The notes under the pieces were generated by a model that had not been told where the DNA came from, searched no databases, and saw only the letters and a list, made by a program, of their open reading frames with translations. Made by a program: the position numbers and the translations under genes. A DNA stretch of 38,927 nucleotides, from the NCBI GenBank assembly GCA_029938605.1, contig JAOZUO010000068.1, positions 1 to 38,927 on the forward strand, read 5' to 3'. Every line of letters begins with the position of its first letter. Positions within the stretch are counted from its first letter, which is position 1. Positions 7,519 through 15,127 of the stretch are shown here, in pieces. This DNA comes from Deltaproteobacteria bacterium. GTDB lineage: Bacteria > Myxococcota_A > Polyangia > HGW-17 > JAJRWW01.

Positions 7519-8153
7519 CCCGCTGACACTCTTTAGGCGGCTGGCGCAAATAACCTTGTCATCTGGAACTCGATCCATCGTGGCTGTCTGCGTTAACTGC
7601 GCTCGTGCCAGGCGTCGGATGATGTTGCAAGCGCTCGGACGTCGCCCTCTTCCTCTCTGAAAATAGGAAATTCCGGCCGTCCCAATGTCAGCGACCCCCC
7701 ATACCGTCGGCGCCACGCACAGAACTCGCGGTCAACTGCTTGTCTGTCCCGTGGGAGAAGGATGAAAATCGGACGCCAAAGACGTGCTGCCCAGTGGCGA
7801 GGCAGCCTAACGTACCGGAATCCGGTACTCTGGGATCCTGGGGGCTGTCCCGCCGGGGATCGGCACCCGCCTAGTGTCCCAACTTGACGAGTTTGTTCAC
7901 GCCAGCCGCCATATTGTCGTTCAAGCGGGCGTTGATTTCGGTGGTGCGGCACTGGTACCCGCAGGCCTTGTTCTATGCCGCCGGGTTCGGTGAATGGGGT
8001 CGGGGTACGTTGTTTCTCATATTGACCATTGCGTGGTGCGTTGACTGTCCGCATACTCTCGCCTTGGAGCGGCTGAGCGGCAGAGCGCAGAAGCGTAGGA
8101 GCCAAATAGCTTTGTTTCCCGGGACCTAACCTCGTAGCAAAGGACACAAGTCA
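7519..8153. other. 635-bp region without a convincing gene
   Basis: This stretch contains the MITE-like element at 7536-7910, then about 240 bp leading to glnA. Open frames exist on both strands but lack ribosome sites, family motifs and codon bias. A perfect hairpin with 8-bp arms (GTACCGGA / TCCGGTAC) lies at 7813-7829. No convincing sigma70 or sigma54 promoter for glnA was found, although TTGACC and TTGACT occur between 8020 and 8050. Confidence 0.6.
7536..7910. mobile_element. MITE-like element D, 375 bp, same ends as element C
   Basis: The left 34 bp (starting GGCGGCTGGCGCAAATAACC) are identical to the left end of the element at 30261. The right 37 bp (7874-7910) differ from that element's right end at only three positions. 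The two ends form imperfect terminal inverted repeats of about 27 bp. The interior of about 300 bp is unrelated to the other copy and encodes no transposase. Flanks are TTA on the left and ATA on the right, so a target duplication is not intact. The left end lies 15 bp after the lipoprotein stop codon. Confidence 0.72.
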
Positions 8154-9509
8154 ATGAGCGCTGACGATGTGAAGGCTGTTCTGAAGACCATCGCTGAGCA
8201 GCAGGTGCGGTTCGTGGATCTGCTGTTCACTGGTATCATGGGGGAGCTCAAGAGCGTCACCCTCCCGGCCGAGGAGATGCAGAACGTTTTTGAGGAGGAC
8301 AAAGGGGTGGACGGTTCTTCCATCCTGGGGTTCGCCCGTCTGGAGGAGTCGGATCAGGTCCTGGTGCCCGATCCCACCACCTTTCGTATCTACCCCTACG
8401 CCGCGGATCCCTCCGAGCGCACGGGCTTTTTGTTTTGTGACGTACACAACCCGGATCGCTCGCCCTTCGAGGGGTCTCCCCGCAATGTGCTCAAGCGGCT
8501 TGAGAACCAGGCCATCGATTTGGGCTATGACGGCTTCTTCGTGGCCCCGGAGATGGAGTTCTTCCTGTTTAACAAGACCAACGGCGCCACCATCGCGCCG
8601 CTCCCCTACGATCGGGGAGGCTACTTCGACCACGGCACCAACGATCCCGCCGACTCCATTAAGAAGAAGATGATGCTGGCCCTGCGGTGTCTCGGCATCG
8701 AGGTGGAGTACGCCCACCACGAGGTGGCCCCGGGGCAGCACGAGCTGGACTTTCGCTACGGTCCGGCGCTGGTCACCGCCGATCGCACGATGATCTTCAA
8801 GCACATGGTAAAGGCCGTGGCCGTGGAGAACGACGCCCACGCCACCTTCATGCCCAAGCCCTTGCACGGTCAGAACGGCTCGGGCATGCACACCCACTTC
8901 AGCCTGTGGAAGGATGGCAAAAACGCCTTTTACGACCCCAAGGGCGAGCCTTACCACATGTCCAAGGTGGGCCGGAGCTTCATCGCCGGCGTGCTGGAGC
9001 ACGTGCGGGAGTTCACCGCGATCATGAACCCATTGGTCAACTCCTACAAGCGGATCATCCCGGGCTACGAGGCGCCGGTGTATATCTCCTGGGCGACCAT
9101 CAACCGCAGCGCTCTGGTGCGGGTTCCCAGTGTCAAGGTCGACAAGGAGCCCACCGGGCGGCGGGCGGAGATTCGCTCTCCGGACCCGAGCGCCAACCCC
9201 TACCTGGCCTTTGCCGTGCTCCTGGCCGCGGGCCTGGACGGTATTGAGCGCGGCCTCGAGCCGCCGCCGCCCGTGGACAAAGTGAACCTCTTCGAGCTCG
9301 GCGACGCCCAGCGCAAGGCCAAGGGCATCAAGAGCCTGCCCGGCTCCCTGGAGGACTCCCTCAAGGATCTGCAACGCAGCGCCTGGATGAAAGAAGTGCT
9401 CGGCGAGCATCTGTTCGAGAAGTACCTCGAGGCCAAGTGGAAGGAGTGGGACGTCTTCCGCGAGGCGGTCACTGACTGGGAGCTACAGCAGTACCTGTAC
9501 TCCGTGTGA
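8154..9509 (+). CDS. glnA: Glutamine synthetase, type GSI-alpha
   Basis: Makes glutamine from glutamate, ammonia and ATP in the cytoplasm as a dodecamer. The 451 residues match the short GSI-alpha class. Visible family blocks are VDGSSILGFAR, the metal-binding MEFFLF segment, NGSGMHTHFSL with the conserved His, and the C-terminal RRAEIRSPDPSANPYLAFA. The adenylylation region reads VNLFELGDAQ, without the Tyr of NLYDLP, so control by GlnE is not expected; GSI-alpha enzymes are usually feedback- or protein-controlled. The start has AGGA nine bases upstream. It is followed after three bases by a cyclase gene, an unusual partner. Confidence 0.96.
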   Translation: MSADDVKAVLKTIAEQQVRFVDLLFTGIMGELKSVTLPAEEMQNVFEEDKGVDGSSILGFARLEESDQVLVPDPTTFRIYPYAADPSERTGFLFCDVHNPDRSPFEGSPRNVLKRLENQAIDLGYDGFFVAPEMEFFLFNKTNGATIAPLPYDRGGYFDHGTNDPADSIKKKMMLALRCLGIEVEYAHHEVAPGQHELDFRYGPALVTADRTMIFKHMVKAVAVENDAHATFMPKPLHGQNGSGMHTHFSLWKDGKNAFYDPKGEPYHMSKVGRSFIAGVLEHVREFTAIMNPLVNSYKRIIPGYEAPVYISWATINRSALVRVPSVKVDKEPTGRRAEIRSPDPSANPYLAFAVLLAAGLDGIERGLEPPPPVDKVNLFELGDAQRKAKGIKSLPGSLEDSLKDLQRSAWMKEVLGEHLFEKYLEAKWKEWDVFREAVTDWELQQYLYSV

Positions 9510-9512
9510 TTG

Positions 9513-11783
9513 ATGGTGCGACGTCACCTCACTTTCTTCGGTGGTGTAGGCTGCACTTTGGTGCTGGCCCTGGTGTTTCTTCTGCTGAGCGTCGGGGTGG
9601 TGCGTTGGCCATTGCTGCAGCGGATGGAGGCCTGGAGCCTGGACGCGCGGTTCCGGCTGAGGGGTCCGCGCAAACCCAAAGATAATCGTATCGTCATCAT
9701 CGGCCTGGACGACCGGGTGCGGGCCGAGATCCCGAAGCTCAACCAGGAGCGTCGCGTCTGGGCGCGGTTCATCGATCGCGTGGCCGCGGCCCATCCCCGG
9801 GCCATCGGCATCGACTACATTTTCGACACTCCCGAGGAGGTGTTGCCCCCGGACCTGGTGAAGCGTCTGCGGTCGGCCCATCGGTCGCTGACGCAGCTCG
9901 AGAAGCAGGAGGAGCTGTCGGCCGGAGTGCGTGCGGTGATCACGGCCCTGCGCGGGCTTACCGAGGCGCTGCTGGAGCGCACCCGCGGAGATGAGCGCAT
10001 GGGGGCCGCCTTTGCACGAGCCCGAAATGTGGTGCCGGCGGTGCTGTTCCATTTCGAGGGGGGGCGACACGAGGTACGCACCGGACACATCGGCCGGGCG
10101 GCCTACGCCGAGACCGTGCTGCCCAAGGGGCTCGCAAAGCGGCGGTTGCCGCCCCGGGCGGTGGGGGTGTCGGGCATCACGTCCAGCCTGGAGCGTCACG
10201 TCGCCGCCGCGGGCTTCGTGAACAACATCGTGGAGGACGACGGCGCCACCCGGAGGTACTACACCGCCATCCGATACGGCGCTCAGGTGTACGTGCCCCT
10301 GTCGCTGCAGCTGGTGCGCATGGCCCGGGGGGGGAGCCGGGCCGATCAGGTCTTCGTGGCCGGGAAGCGCACGGTGGAAGCCGGCGGGTCGAAGAGAGGT
10401 TCACCTCTGGACACTCGCGGCCGGCTACTCATCGACTTTCTGGGCCCTCGTGGGACTTTCAAGACCATCAGCGCCGCGGACGTCATGGCGGGGCGGGTGG
10501 ACCCGGCGGTGTTGCGGGACAAGATCGTGCTCATCGGGCCCAACGATTCGGCCAACGTCGACAAGGCCATCACCCCCTTCGACCCGCTGCTGCCCGGGGT
10601 GGAGCTCCACGCCACGGTGATCCATAACGTGTTGCATGGAGAGGGGCTGCGGCGGGTGAGCTGGCTGTGGAACCTGGTGGTGGTGTTGTTGCTAGGGTTG
10701 GCCACGGCGCTGCTGTACATCAGGCGTTTTGGGCGGCGCTTCCTCTGGATCGTCGTTGGCACCACGGTGCTTTTTGTGGGGTATCTGGTTTTGGCACAGG
10801 TCCTGTTCGTGGGCGGCCGGTGGATCGCGGTGGTCTTCCCGGTGGGCGGGCTCCTGATGGTGACTCTGGTGACCCTGGTGCTGGGGTTTCTTACCGAGGG
10901 GCTGGAGAAGCGACGCATTCGGCAACTTTTCGCGCAGTACCTGCATGCCGATGTGATCCGCGAGCTCACCGACGACCCGGGGGCGCTGAAGCTCGGAGGC
11001 GAACGGCGGGAGGTGACCGTGCTGTTCTCGGACATCCGCGGTTTTTCGACCATTGCCGAACGGTTGGATCCCCAGGATCTCGCTCTGTTGATTAACCAGT
11101 ATCTCACGCCCATGACCGACGCGGTGCTCGACGAGCAGGGCTACCTGGACAAGTACATTGGCGACGCCATCATGGCGATCTTTGGAGCGCCCAGGGTCCG
11201 GGCGGACCATCCTGAGCTCTCTGCCCGGACGGCTGTCACCATGCTCGCCCGGCTGGAACGTCTCAACCGAAAGTGGAAGGACCGGGACTGGGCTCCCATG
11301 CGCATCGGCATCGGCATGAACGTAGGAGAGGTGAGCCTGGGCAACTTTGGCTCAGAGCGACGCTTCGAGTACACGGCCATCGGCGACACGGTGAACCTCG
11401 CCTCCCGGCTCGAGGGACTGAACAAAGTATACGGGACGGCCATTTTATTGGCCGAGCCCCTGGCGCGGCGACTCGAGGATGCGTGGTGGCTACGCGAGAT
11501 AGACGTGGTGCGGGTCAAGGGCAAGGAGATCCCTACGCGCATCTACGAGCTGTTGGGGTCTAGGGAGAAGGACTGTCCCGTGGACACCGAAACCTTTGCC
11601 GCGGCCCGAGAGGCCTACCTTCAGGCGCGGTGGGACGACGCTCGACGGGAGTTTGGCAAGGTGCTGGCGGCGCGGAAGGAGGATGGTCCCAGTCGGGTGT
11701 TTCTCGAGCGCATTGACGCCCTCGAGGCCGACGGAGTCACCGCCGAGTCCTGGGACGGCGTCTTCGTCATGGACACTAAATAG
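9513..11783 (+). CDS. CHASE2-domain adenylate cyclase (class III)
   Basis: A 756-residue membrane receptor cyclase. Layout: a TM helix at about residues 10-33, a large extracytoplasmic CHASE2 sensor to about 380 (starts DARFRLRGPRKPKDNRIVII), three TM helices at about 385-470, a linker (FAQYLHADVIREL), and a class III catalytic domain from about 500. The metal-binding residues are D507 (FSDIRGF) and D551 (KYIGDAIMA). K547 in that second motif is the adenine-selecting lysine, so ATP is the likely substrate and cAMP the product. A helical tail of about 90 residues follows. The ATG lies three bases after the glnA stop without a clear ribosome site, so translational coupling is likely. Its TAG stop is the left edge of a palindromic element. 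Confidence 0.87.
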   Translation: MVRRHLTFFGGVGCTLVLALVFLLLSVGVVRWPLLQRMEAWSLDARFRLRGPRKPKDNRIVIIGLDDRVRAEIPKLNQERRVWARFIDRVAAAHPRAIGIDYIFDTPEEVLPPDLVKRLRSAHRSLTQLEKQEELSAGVRAVITALRGLTEALLERTRGDERMGAAFARARNVVPAVLFHFEGGRHEVRTGHIGRAAYAETVLPKGLAKRRLPPRAVGVSGITSSLERHVAAAGFVNNIVEDDGATRRYYTAIRYGAQVYVPLSLQLVRMARGGSRADQVFVAGKRTVEAGGSKRGSPLDTRGRLLIDFLGPRGTFKTISAADVMAGRVDPAVLRDKIVLIGPNDSANVDKAITPFDPLLPGVELHATVIHNVLHGEGLRRVSWLWNLVVVLLLGLATALLYIRRFGRRFLWIVVGTTVLFVGYLVLAQVLFVGGRWIAVVFPVGGLLMVTLVTLVLGFLTEGLEKRRIRQLFAQYLHADVIRELTDDPGALKLGGERREVTVLFSDIRGFSTIAERLDPQDLALLINQYLTPMTDAVLDEQGYLDKYIGDAIMAIFGAPRVRADHPELSARTAVTMLARLERLNRKWKDRDWAPMRIGIGMNVGEVSLGNFGSERRFEYTAIGDTVNLASRLEGLNKVYGTAILLAEPLARRLEDAWWLREIDVVRVKGKEIPTRIYELLGSREKDCPVDTETFAAAREAYLQARWDDARREFGKVLAARKEDGPSRVFLERIDALEADGVTAESWDGVFVMDTK

Positions 11784-11944
11784 TTGCCACCCCAGAAGTG
11801 GACTTCGGCTGCAAGCGCACCAGGCACGCCGTTTGCACACCACCAGATCTGGGGTAGTACGCCCAGTACAACCACCAGATCTGGTGGTGCACACCCGACG
11901 CACCTGGCACACTTTCGCTTCGAAGCCACTTCTGGGGTGGCAAC
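11783..11944. mobile_element. MITE-like palindromic element A, about 162 bp
   Basis: The left end (GTTGCCACCCCAGAAGTGG) is repeated exactly in inverted orientation at the right end, and TA flanks both sides. The arms stay similar inward and contain CACCACCAGATCTGG near the middle on both sides, so the whole element can fold into one long hairpin. A perfect 18-bp palindrome (ACCACCAGATCTGGTGGT) lies at 11871-11888. There is no coding capacity. The element begins at the last base of the cyclase TAG stop and ends 28 bp before mazG. It may also act as an mRNA-stabilising or terminating hairpin. Confidence 0.8.
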
Positions 11945-11972
11945 TACATAGGAACGGAAGGTTCTGCACACG

Positions 11973-12779
11973 ATGCTGCTGCCCACCAAGGATCGATACT
12001 CCTTCGACGAGCTGCTGGGGATCATGGACCGTCTGTTGTCAGACACGGGTTGCCCCTGGGACCGCCAGCAGACCTTACAGTCCCTCAAGGGCTACCTCGT
12101 GGAGGAGACCTATGAGGTGCTCGAGGCCATCGACCAGGGAGATCCGGACCACCACCGGGAGGAGTTGGGGGATCTGCTGTTCCAGGTGGTGTTCCAGACC
12201 GCGATCCGCAAGCGTGAGGAGCGGTTCACCATGGACGATGTGGTTACGGCCATCGCCCAGAAGCTCGTGCGGCGCCATCCCCACGTTTTCGGCGACGAGG
12301 AGGTGGACTCCCCGGGGCAGGTCCGTGACCGGTGGGCCGAGCTCAAGAAGGAGGAGGCGGCCCAGAGGGGGGAGCGGCGACGCACCCTGGACGGCGTTCC
12401 ACCGTCGCTGCCGGGCCTGCTGCGCGCCACGCGAATCACCCAGAAGGCCGCCGGCGTTGGCTTTGACTGGGAGGCGCCGGCCGGAGCCCGAGAGAAGATC
12501 GCCGAGGAGCTGGCAGAGCTGGATGAAGCCGTAGCCAGTGGGGACGAGGCCGCCATCGTCCACGAGCTCGGAGACCTGATCCTGGCCGCGGTGAACTTTG
12601 GTCGCCTGCTGGGCGTTGACAGTGAGGACGCCCTGGGCCAGGCCATCGCTCGGTTCACCTCGCGGTTTACCTACCTGGAGGATCGCCTCGCGGACCAGGG
12701 CCAGCGGCCGGCCGACCGCACCATCCATGAGCTGGAGGCCCTTTGGACCGAGGCGAAGAAGAGTCTGCTTAACGAGTGA
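11973..12779 (+). CDS. mazG: Nucleoside triphosphate pyrophosphohydrolase MazG
   Basis: Hydrolyses NTPs and dNTPs to NMP and pyrophosphate, a house-cleaning role. The 268 residues hold two MazG domains. The N-terminal half has CPWDRQQTLQSLKGYLVEE and the acidic metal-binding EExxE ... ELGDLLFQVVF pattern. The second half repeats it (KIAEELAELDEAV ... ELGDLILAAVNF). GGAAGG lies about 11 bases before the ATG. The palindromic element separates it from the upstream cyclase, so co-transcription is uncertain. A 14-bp perfect palindrome follows the stop. Confidence 0.93.
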   Translation: MLLPTKDRYSFDELLGIMDRLLSDTGCPWDRQQTLQSLKGYLVEETYEVLEAIDQGDPDHHREELGDLLFQVVFQTAIRKREERFTMDDVVTAIAQKLVRRHPHVFGDEEVDSPGQVRDRWAELKKEEAAQRGERRRTLDGVPPSLPGLLRATRITQKAAGVGFDWEAPAGAREKIAEELAELDEAVASGDEAAIVHELGDLILAAVNFGRLLGVDSEDALGQAIARFTSRFTYLEDRLADQGQRPADRTIHELEALWTEAKKSLLNE

Positions 12780-12796
12780 CCAGTTTGGAAAAAAGT

Positions 12797-12810
12797 CGTG
12801 GGATCCCACG
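12797..12810. terminator. 14-bp perfect palindrome between convergent genes
   Basis: CGTGGGATCCCACG lies 18 bp after the mazG stop in the 121-bp gap between mazG (+) and the TerB-like gene (-). It could end transcription or stabilise the 3' end, but no clean T-tract follows directly. A T-run lies only at about 12903. Confidence 0.35.
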
Positions 12811-12900
12811 GCGCCGCAGATCCATCCACACACTTGTCCACAGCTTTTCCCCGCTGATTGTGATCTATTTAGGGCCCGTCCATTGGGCGGCATGGGTTGG

Positions 12901-13275
12901 CTATTTTTTTGACTGGGCCTGGGCCTTGGCCTTCTCTTCGATGGCGGTGCGAACCTCGAGGGGTACCATCAGCAGGGTGGCGAGGGTGTCGAGCATCTTT
13001 TTTTCGCCGGGTTTCACTCGCTTGTCCAGGTAGGCATAGTGCACCGCGAGCATGTAGAAGGCTTGACGCTCCTTCTCGTTGAGCCCGGAGAAGTCTACCT
13101 GGTCCAGGGACGGTCGGCTTCGCAAAAACCCTTCCATCTTGGAGCGCTCCGAGACATCCAGGCCCATGCGCTTGCCCAGCACCCGCAGCTTCTCCATCTC
13201 ATTTTTGTCCATGCGGCCGTCAGACCAGGCCATTGCGGCCATGGCTCGCACGACGTCTAGCCGGGCTTGGGACAT
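12901..13275 (-). CDS. TerB-like helical protein
   Basis: A 124-residue all-helical protein. ARLDVVRAMAAMAWSDGRMDKNEMEKLRVLGKRMG followed later by YAYLDKRVKPGEKKMLDTLA shows the paired acidic helix pattern (SDGR-D ... LDKR-xPGE) of the TerB/DUF533 superfamily, which may bind metal. Such proteins occur in stress and membrane-linked settings; the role here is unknown. The start at 13275 is chosen for a GGAGGA ribosome site; the frame continues upstream without support. The C-terminus is Ala/Lys/Gln-rich. It is convergent with mazG and has no operon partner. Confidence 0.68.
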   Translation of the reverse strand: MSQARLDVVRAMAAMAWSDGRMDKNEMEKLRVLGKRMGLDVSERSKMEGFLRSRPSLDQVDFSGLNEKERQAFYMLAVHYAYLDKRVKPGEKKMLDTLATLLMVPLEVRTAIEEKAKAQAQSKK

Positions 13276-13738
13276 TTCTTCCTCCGTGGGGCGCCGCCGC
13301 CGGAAAATACTTGTTATTACTGTAGCGTATCTGCAGGGGCATAGACAGGTAAGATGTCTGACCGGTGGAGCTTGCATCTACTGGGAGTCCCCCCGGCTTT
13401 GCCGGGGAGGCCATTACAGTTTGACATTTCCGGGAGTTGTTTCCGCCGTTGATGCGTTCGCTTCGCCCGCGCGAAGGAGCTTCACTCTGCCGCTCCAGCA
13501 GGACGTTGAGAGAGCGGCTGCCGTGAACTCCTCCGCGCGAGCTTCGCTCCGTACGTTACTTGATCGTGTGGGTCCGTCAATGAAGCAAGCGCAGCCCGAA
13601 AGGCACGAGAGCAGATTCCGTTTTCCCCAAGCCGCTTTGAGCCGGGGATCCCCGTGGCATTTCAGGCAAAGTGAATCCTAAAACTCTATGAAGCCGCCCC
13701 ACAGATTCTGGGAGCTGCGCTGAAACGGGGTAGGGGGT
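13276..13738. other. 463-bp region without a convincing gene, possible mobile-element remnant
   Basis: The spacer holds a strong GC hairpin at about 13391-13408 (CCCCCCGGC-TTT-GCCGGGG) and several smaller inverted repeats, for example around GCGCGAAGGAGCTTC and CTCCGCGCGAGCTTCG. The open frame across it has no ribosome site and no family resemblance. Its composition (short runs of hairpins, a frame ending in a random-looking Arg/Ser tail) recalls the decayed end of an insertion sequence, but I cannot name one. Confidence 0.4.
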
Positions 13739-14044
13739 CTACGACGGAGCGGGCAGGACGATGGTGGGGTCCTTTTTGCGGGGGCGGTACAGGACCAGGG
13801 TGTGACCGATTTTTTGGACCACCTCGCTTCGGAGGGAGGTCTGAACCGACTCCTGGACCGTGGCGATGTCCACGGGGCACTCCTCGCTCAACTTGACCTT
13901 GATTAGCTCATGGTGCTCAATCTGCGCGTCGAGTTCCTCGAGGATCGACTCGGTCAAGCCGCCCTTTCCGAGCTGGACTACGGGTTTGAGGGAGTGGGCG
14001 AGCCCGCGCAGGTGACGACGCTGTTTTCCGTTTTTCGTATACAT
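13739..14044 (-). CDS. yhbY: YhbY/CRS1-type RNA-binding protein
   Basis: A 101-residue protein with the CRM fold. Family blocks are KQRRHLRGLAHSLKPVVQLG, then GGLTESILEELDAQIEHHELIKVKL, and the C-terminal KIGHTLVLYRPRKK. Bacterial YhbY associates with pre-50S ribosomal particles. The start MYTKNGKQRR at 14044 is the only nearby ATG that fits the family length; no good ribosome site is seen, so it is uncertain. The gene diverges from the SDR gene with a 207-bp spacer in which I see no clear promoter. Confidence 0.86.
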   Translation of the reverse strand: MYTKNGKQRRHLRGLAHSLKPVVQLGKGGLTESILEELDAQIEHHELIKVKLSEECPVDIATVQESVQTSLRSEVVQKIGHTLVLYRPRKKDPTIVLPAPS

Positions 14045-14251
14045 GGCGTCGCGTGATATGCCCCATGGACCCTTTGTCGTCAACAAGAATGTCGAGTCGG
14101 TCCGAGGCACGGTGTGGGGTCGACGCGGGATCGGTGTGGGGATAGGACCAGTGGCCTTAGGGTGGTCTTGCCAGGCACGGCGGACTCGTGATGTAGTTAA
14201 GTTTGGGCAAGGAGTTGGGGCTCTGATACGCCAGGAAAGGGAAGTGGTTCT

Positions 14252-15100
14252 ATGCATCGCGATGACACGATCTTTCGCGCCGGCCTCTTCGTCGGCAAGT
14301 CCGTATTTGTAACCGGCGGGACGGGCATCGGGCTGGCCATCGCTTCGGAGCTGCGTCTGTTGGGCGCGGACGTGATTATCGGCAGCCGGAAGGAGGAGAA
14401 CCTGAGGCTGGGGTGCGAGGCCCTCGAGGGGGTGGATGGGCCCGGGCGGGTGCTGCATCATGTGTGCAACATCAGGGACCCCGAGTCCATCGATGCCGCG
14501 GTGGCCTACGCCACCGAGCAACTGGGGCGGATCGACTTCCTTGTCAACAACGCGGGCGGCCAGTTTCCCGCCCCGGCGGTGGTGATGCCCAAGAAGGGGT
14601 GGGACGCGGTCATCGAGACCAACCTTACGGGCACCTTTCTGATGTCCCAGGCGGTAGTGAACCAAGCCATGGCTGAGCAGCAGTCCGGCGCCATCGTGAA
14701 CATCATCGCCCAGATGTGGAACGGTTTCCCCATGATGGCGCATACCGGGGCGGCCCGGGCCGGTGTGGACAACCTCACCAAGACCCTCGCCCTGGAGTGG
14801 GCTCAGCTGGGCGTGCGGGTCAACGCCGTGGCGCCGGGGGTGATCCTGTCTTCGGGCGTTCAGAACTATGCGCCGGTGTTCCAGCAGGCGTTCCTAGACA
14901 GCGTGAACTACATTCCAGCGGGGCGGCTGGGGACCATGCGGGAGGTGGCCGCCGCGGTGGCTTTCCTGTTGTCGCCCGCTGCCACGTTCATTACGGGAAC
15001 GACCCTGCGGGTGGATGGCGGCGAGCCCCTCTTCGGTTCCAGCGCCGCCGGTCAGCTCCGCGAGACCTTCGAGGCGGTGAAGACCGAGCCCTACGAGTAG
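14252..15100 (+). CDS. SDR oxidoreductase of the enoyl-CoA / 2,4-dienoyl-CoA reductase type
   Basis: A 282-residue short-chain dehydrogenase. The nucleotide-binding motif is TGGTGIGLAIA and the NNAG motif reads NNAGGQFPAPA. The usual YxxxK active site is replaced by T-G-A-A-R in AHTGAARAGVDNLTKTLALE. This pattern, with GGQF and ITG..L.VDGG, matches peroxisomal trans-2-enoyl-CoA reductase and 2,4-dienoyl-CoA reductase rather than classical SDRs. It probably acts on unsaturated acyl-CoA with NADPH. GGAAAGGGAAG precedes the ATG. The exported peptidase gene follows within 30 bp, but their functions are not obviously linked. Confidence 0.82.
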   Translation: MHRDDTIFRAGLFVGKSVFVTGGTGIGLAIASELRLLGADVIIGSRKEENLRLGCEALEGVDGPGRVLHHVCNIRDPESIDAAVAYATEQLGRIDFLVNNAGGQFPAPAVVMPKKGWDAVIETNLTGTFLMSQAVVNQAMAEQQSGAIVNIIAQMWNGFPMMAHTGAARAGVDNLTKTLALEWAQLGVRVNAVAPGVILSSGVQNYAPVFQQAFLDSVNYIPAGRLGTMREVAAAVAFLLSPAATFITGTTLRVDGGEPLFGSSAAGQLRETFEAVKTEPYE

Positions 15101-15127
15101 CGATGGCCCGTGCTATAACGGGTCGTG

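Noticed and set aside
7884..8129. 81-codon open frame upstream of glnA
   Set aside because: It begins inside the MITE-like element, has no ribosome site and shows no family resemblance.
11783..11944. Integron attC sites as an explanation for palindromes after stop codons
   Set aside because: No GTTRRRY core sites and no integrase gene are seen. TA/TTA flanks and long inverted ends fit MITE-like elements better.
12834..12842. DnaA-box-like TTGTCCACA after mazG, considered as part of a replication origin
   Set aside because: It is a single copy, with no cluster of boxes or AT-rich unwinding region nearby; dnaB in the window sits in a ribosomal cluster, not an origin.
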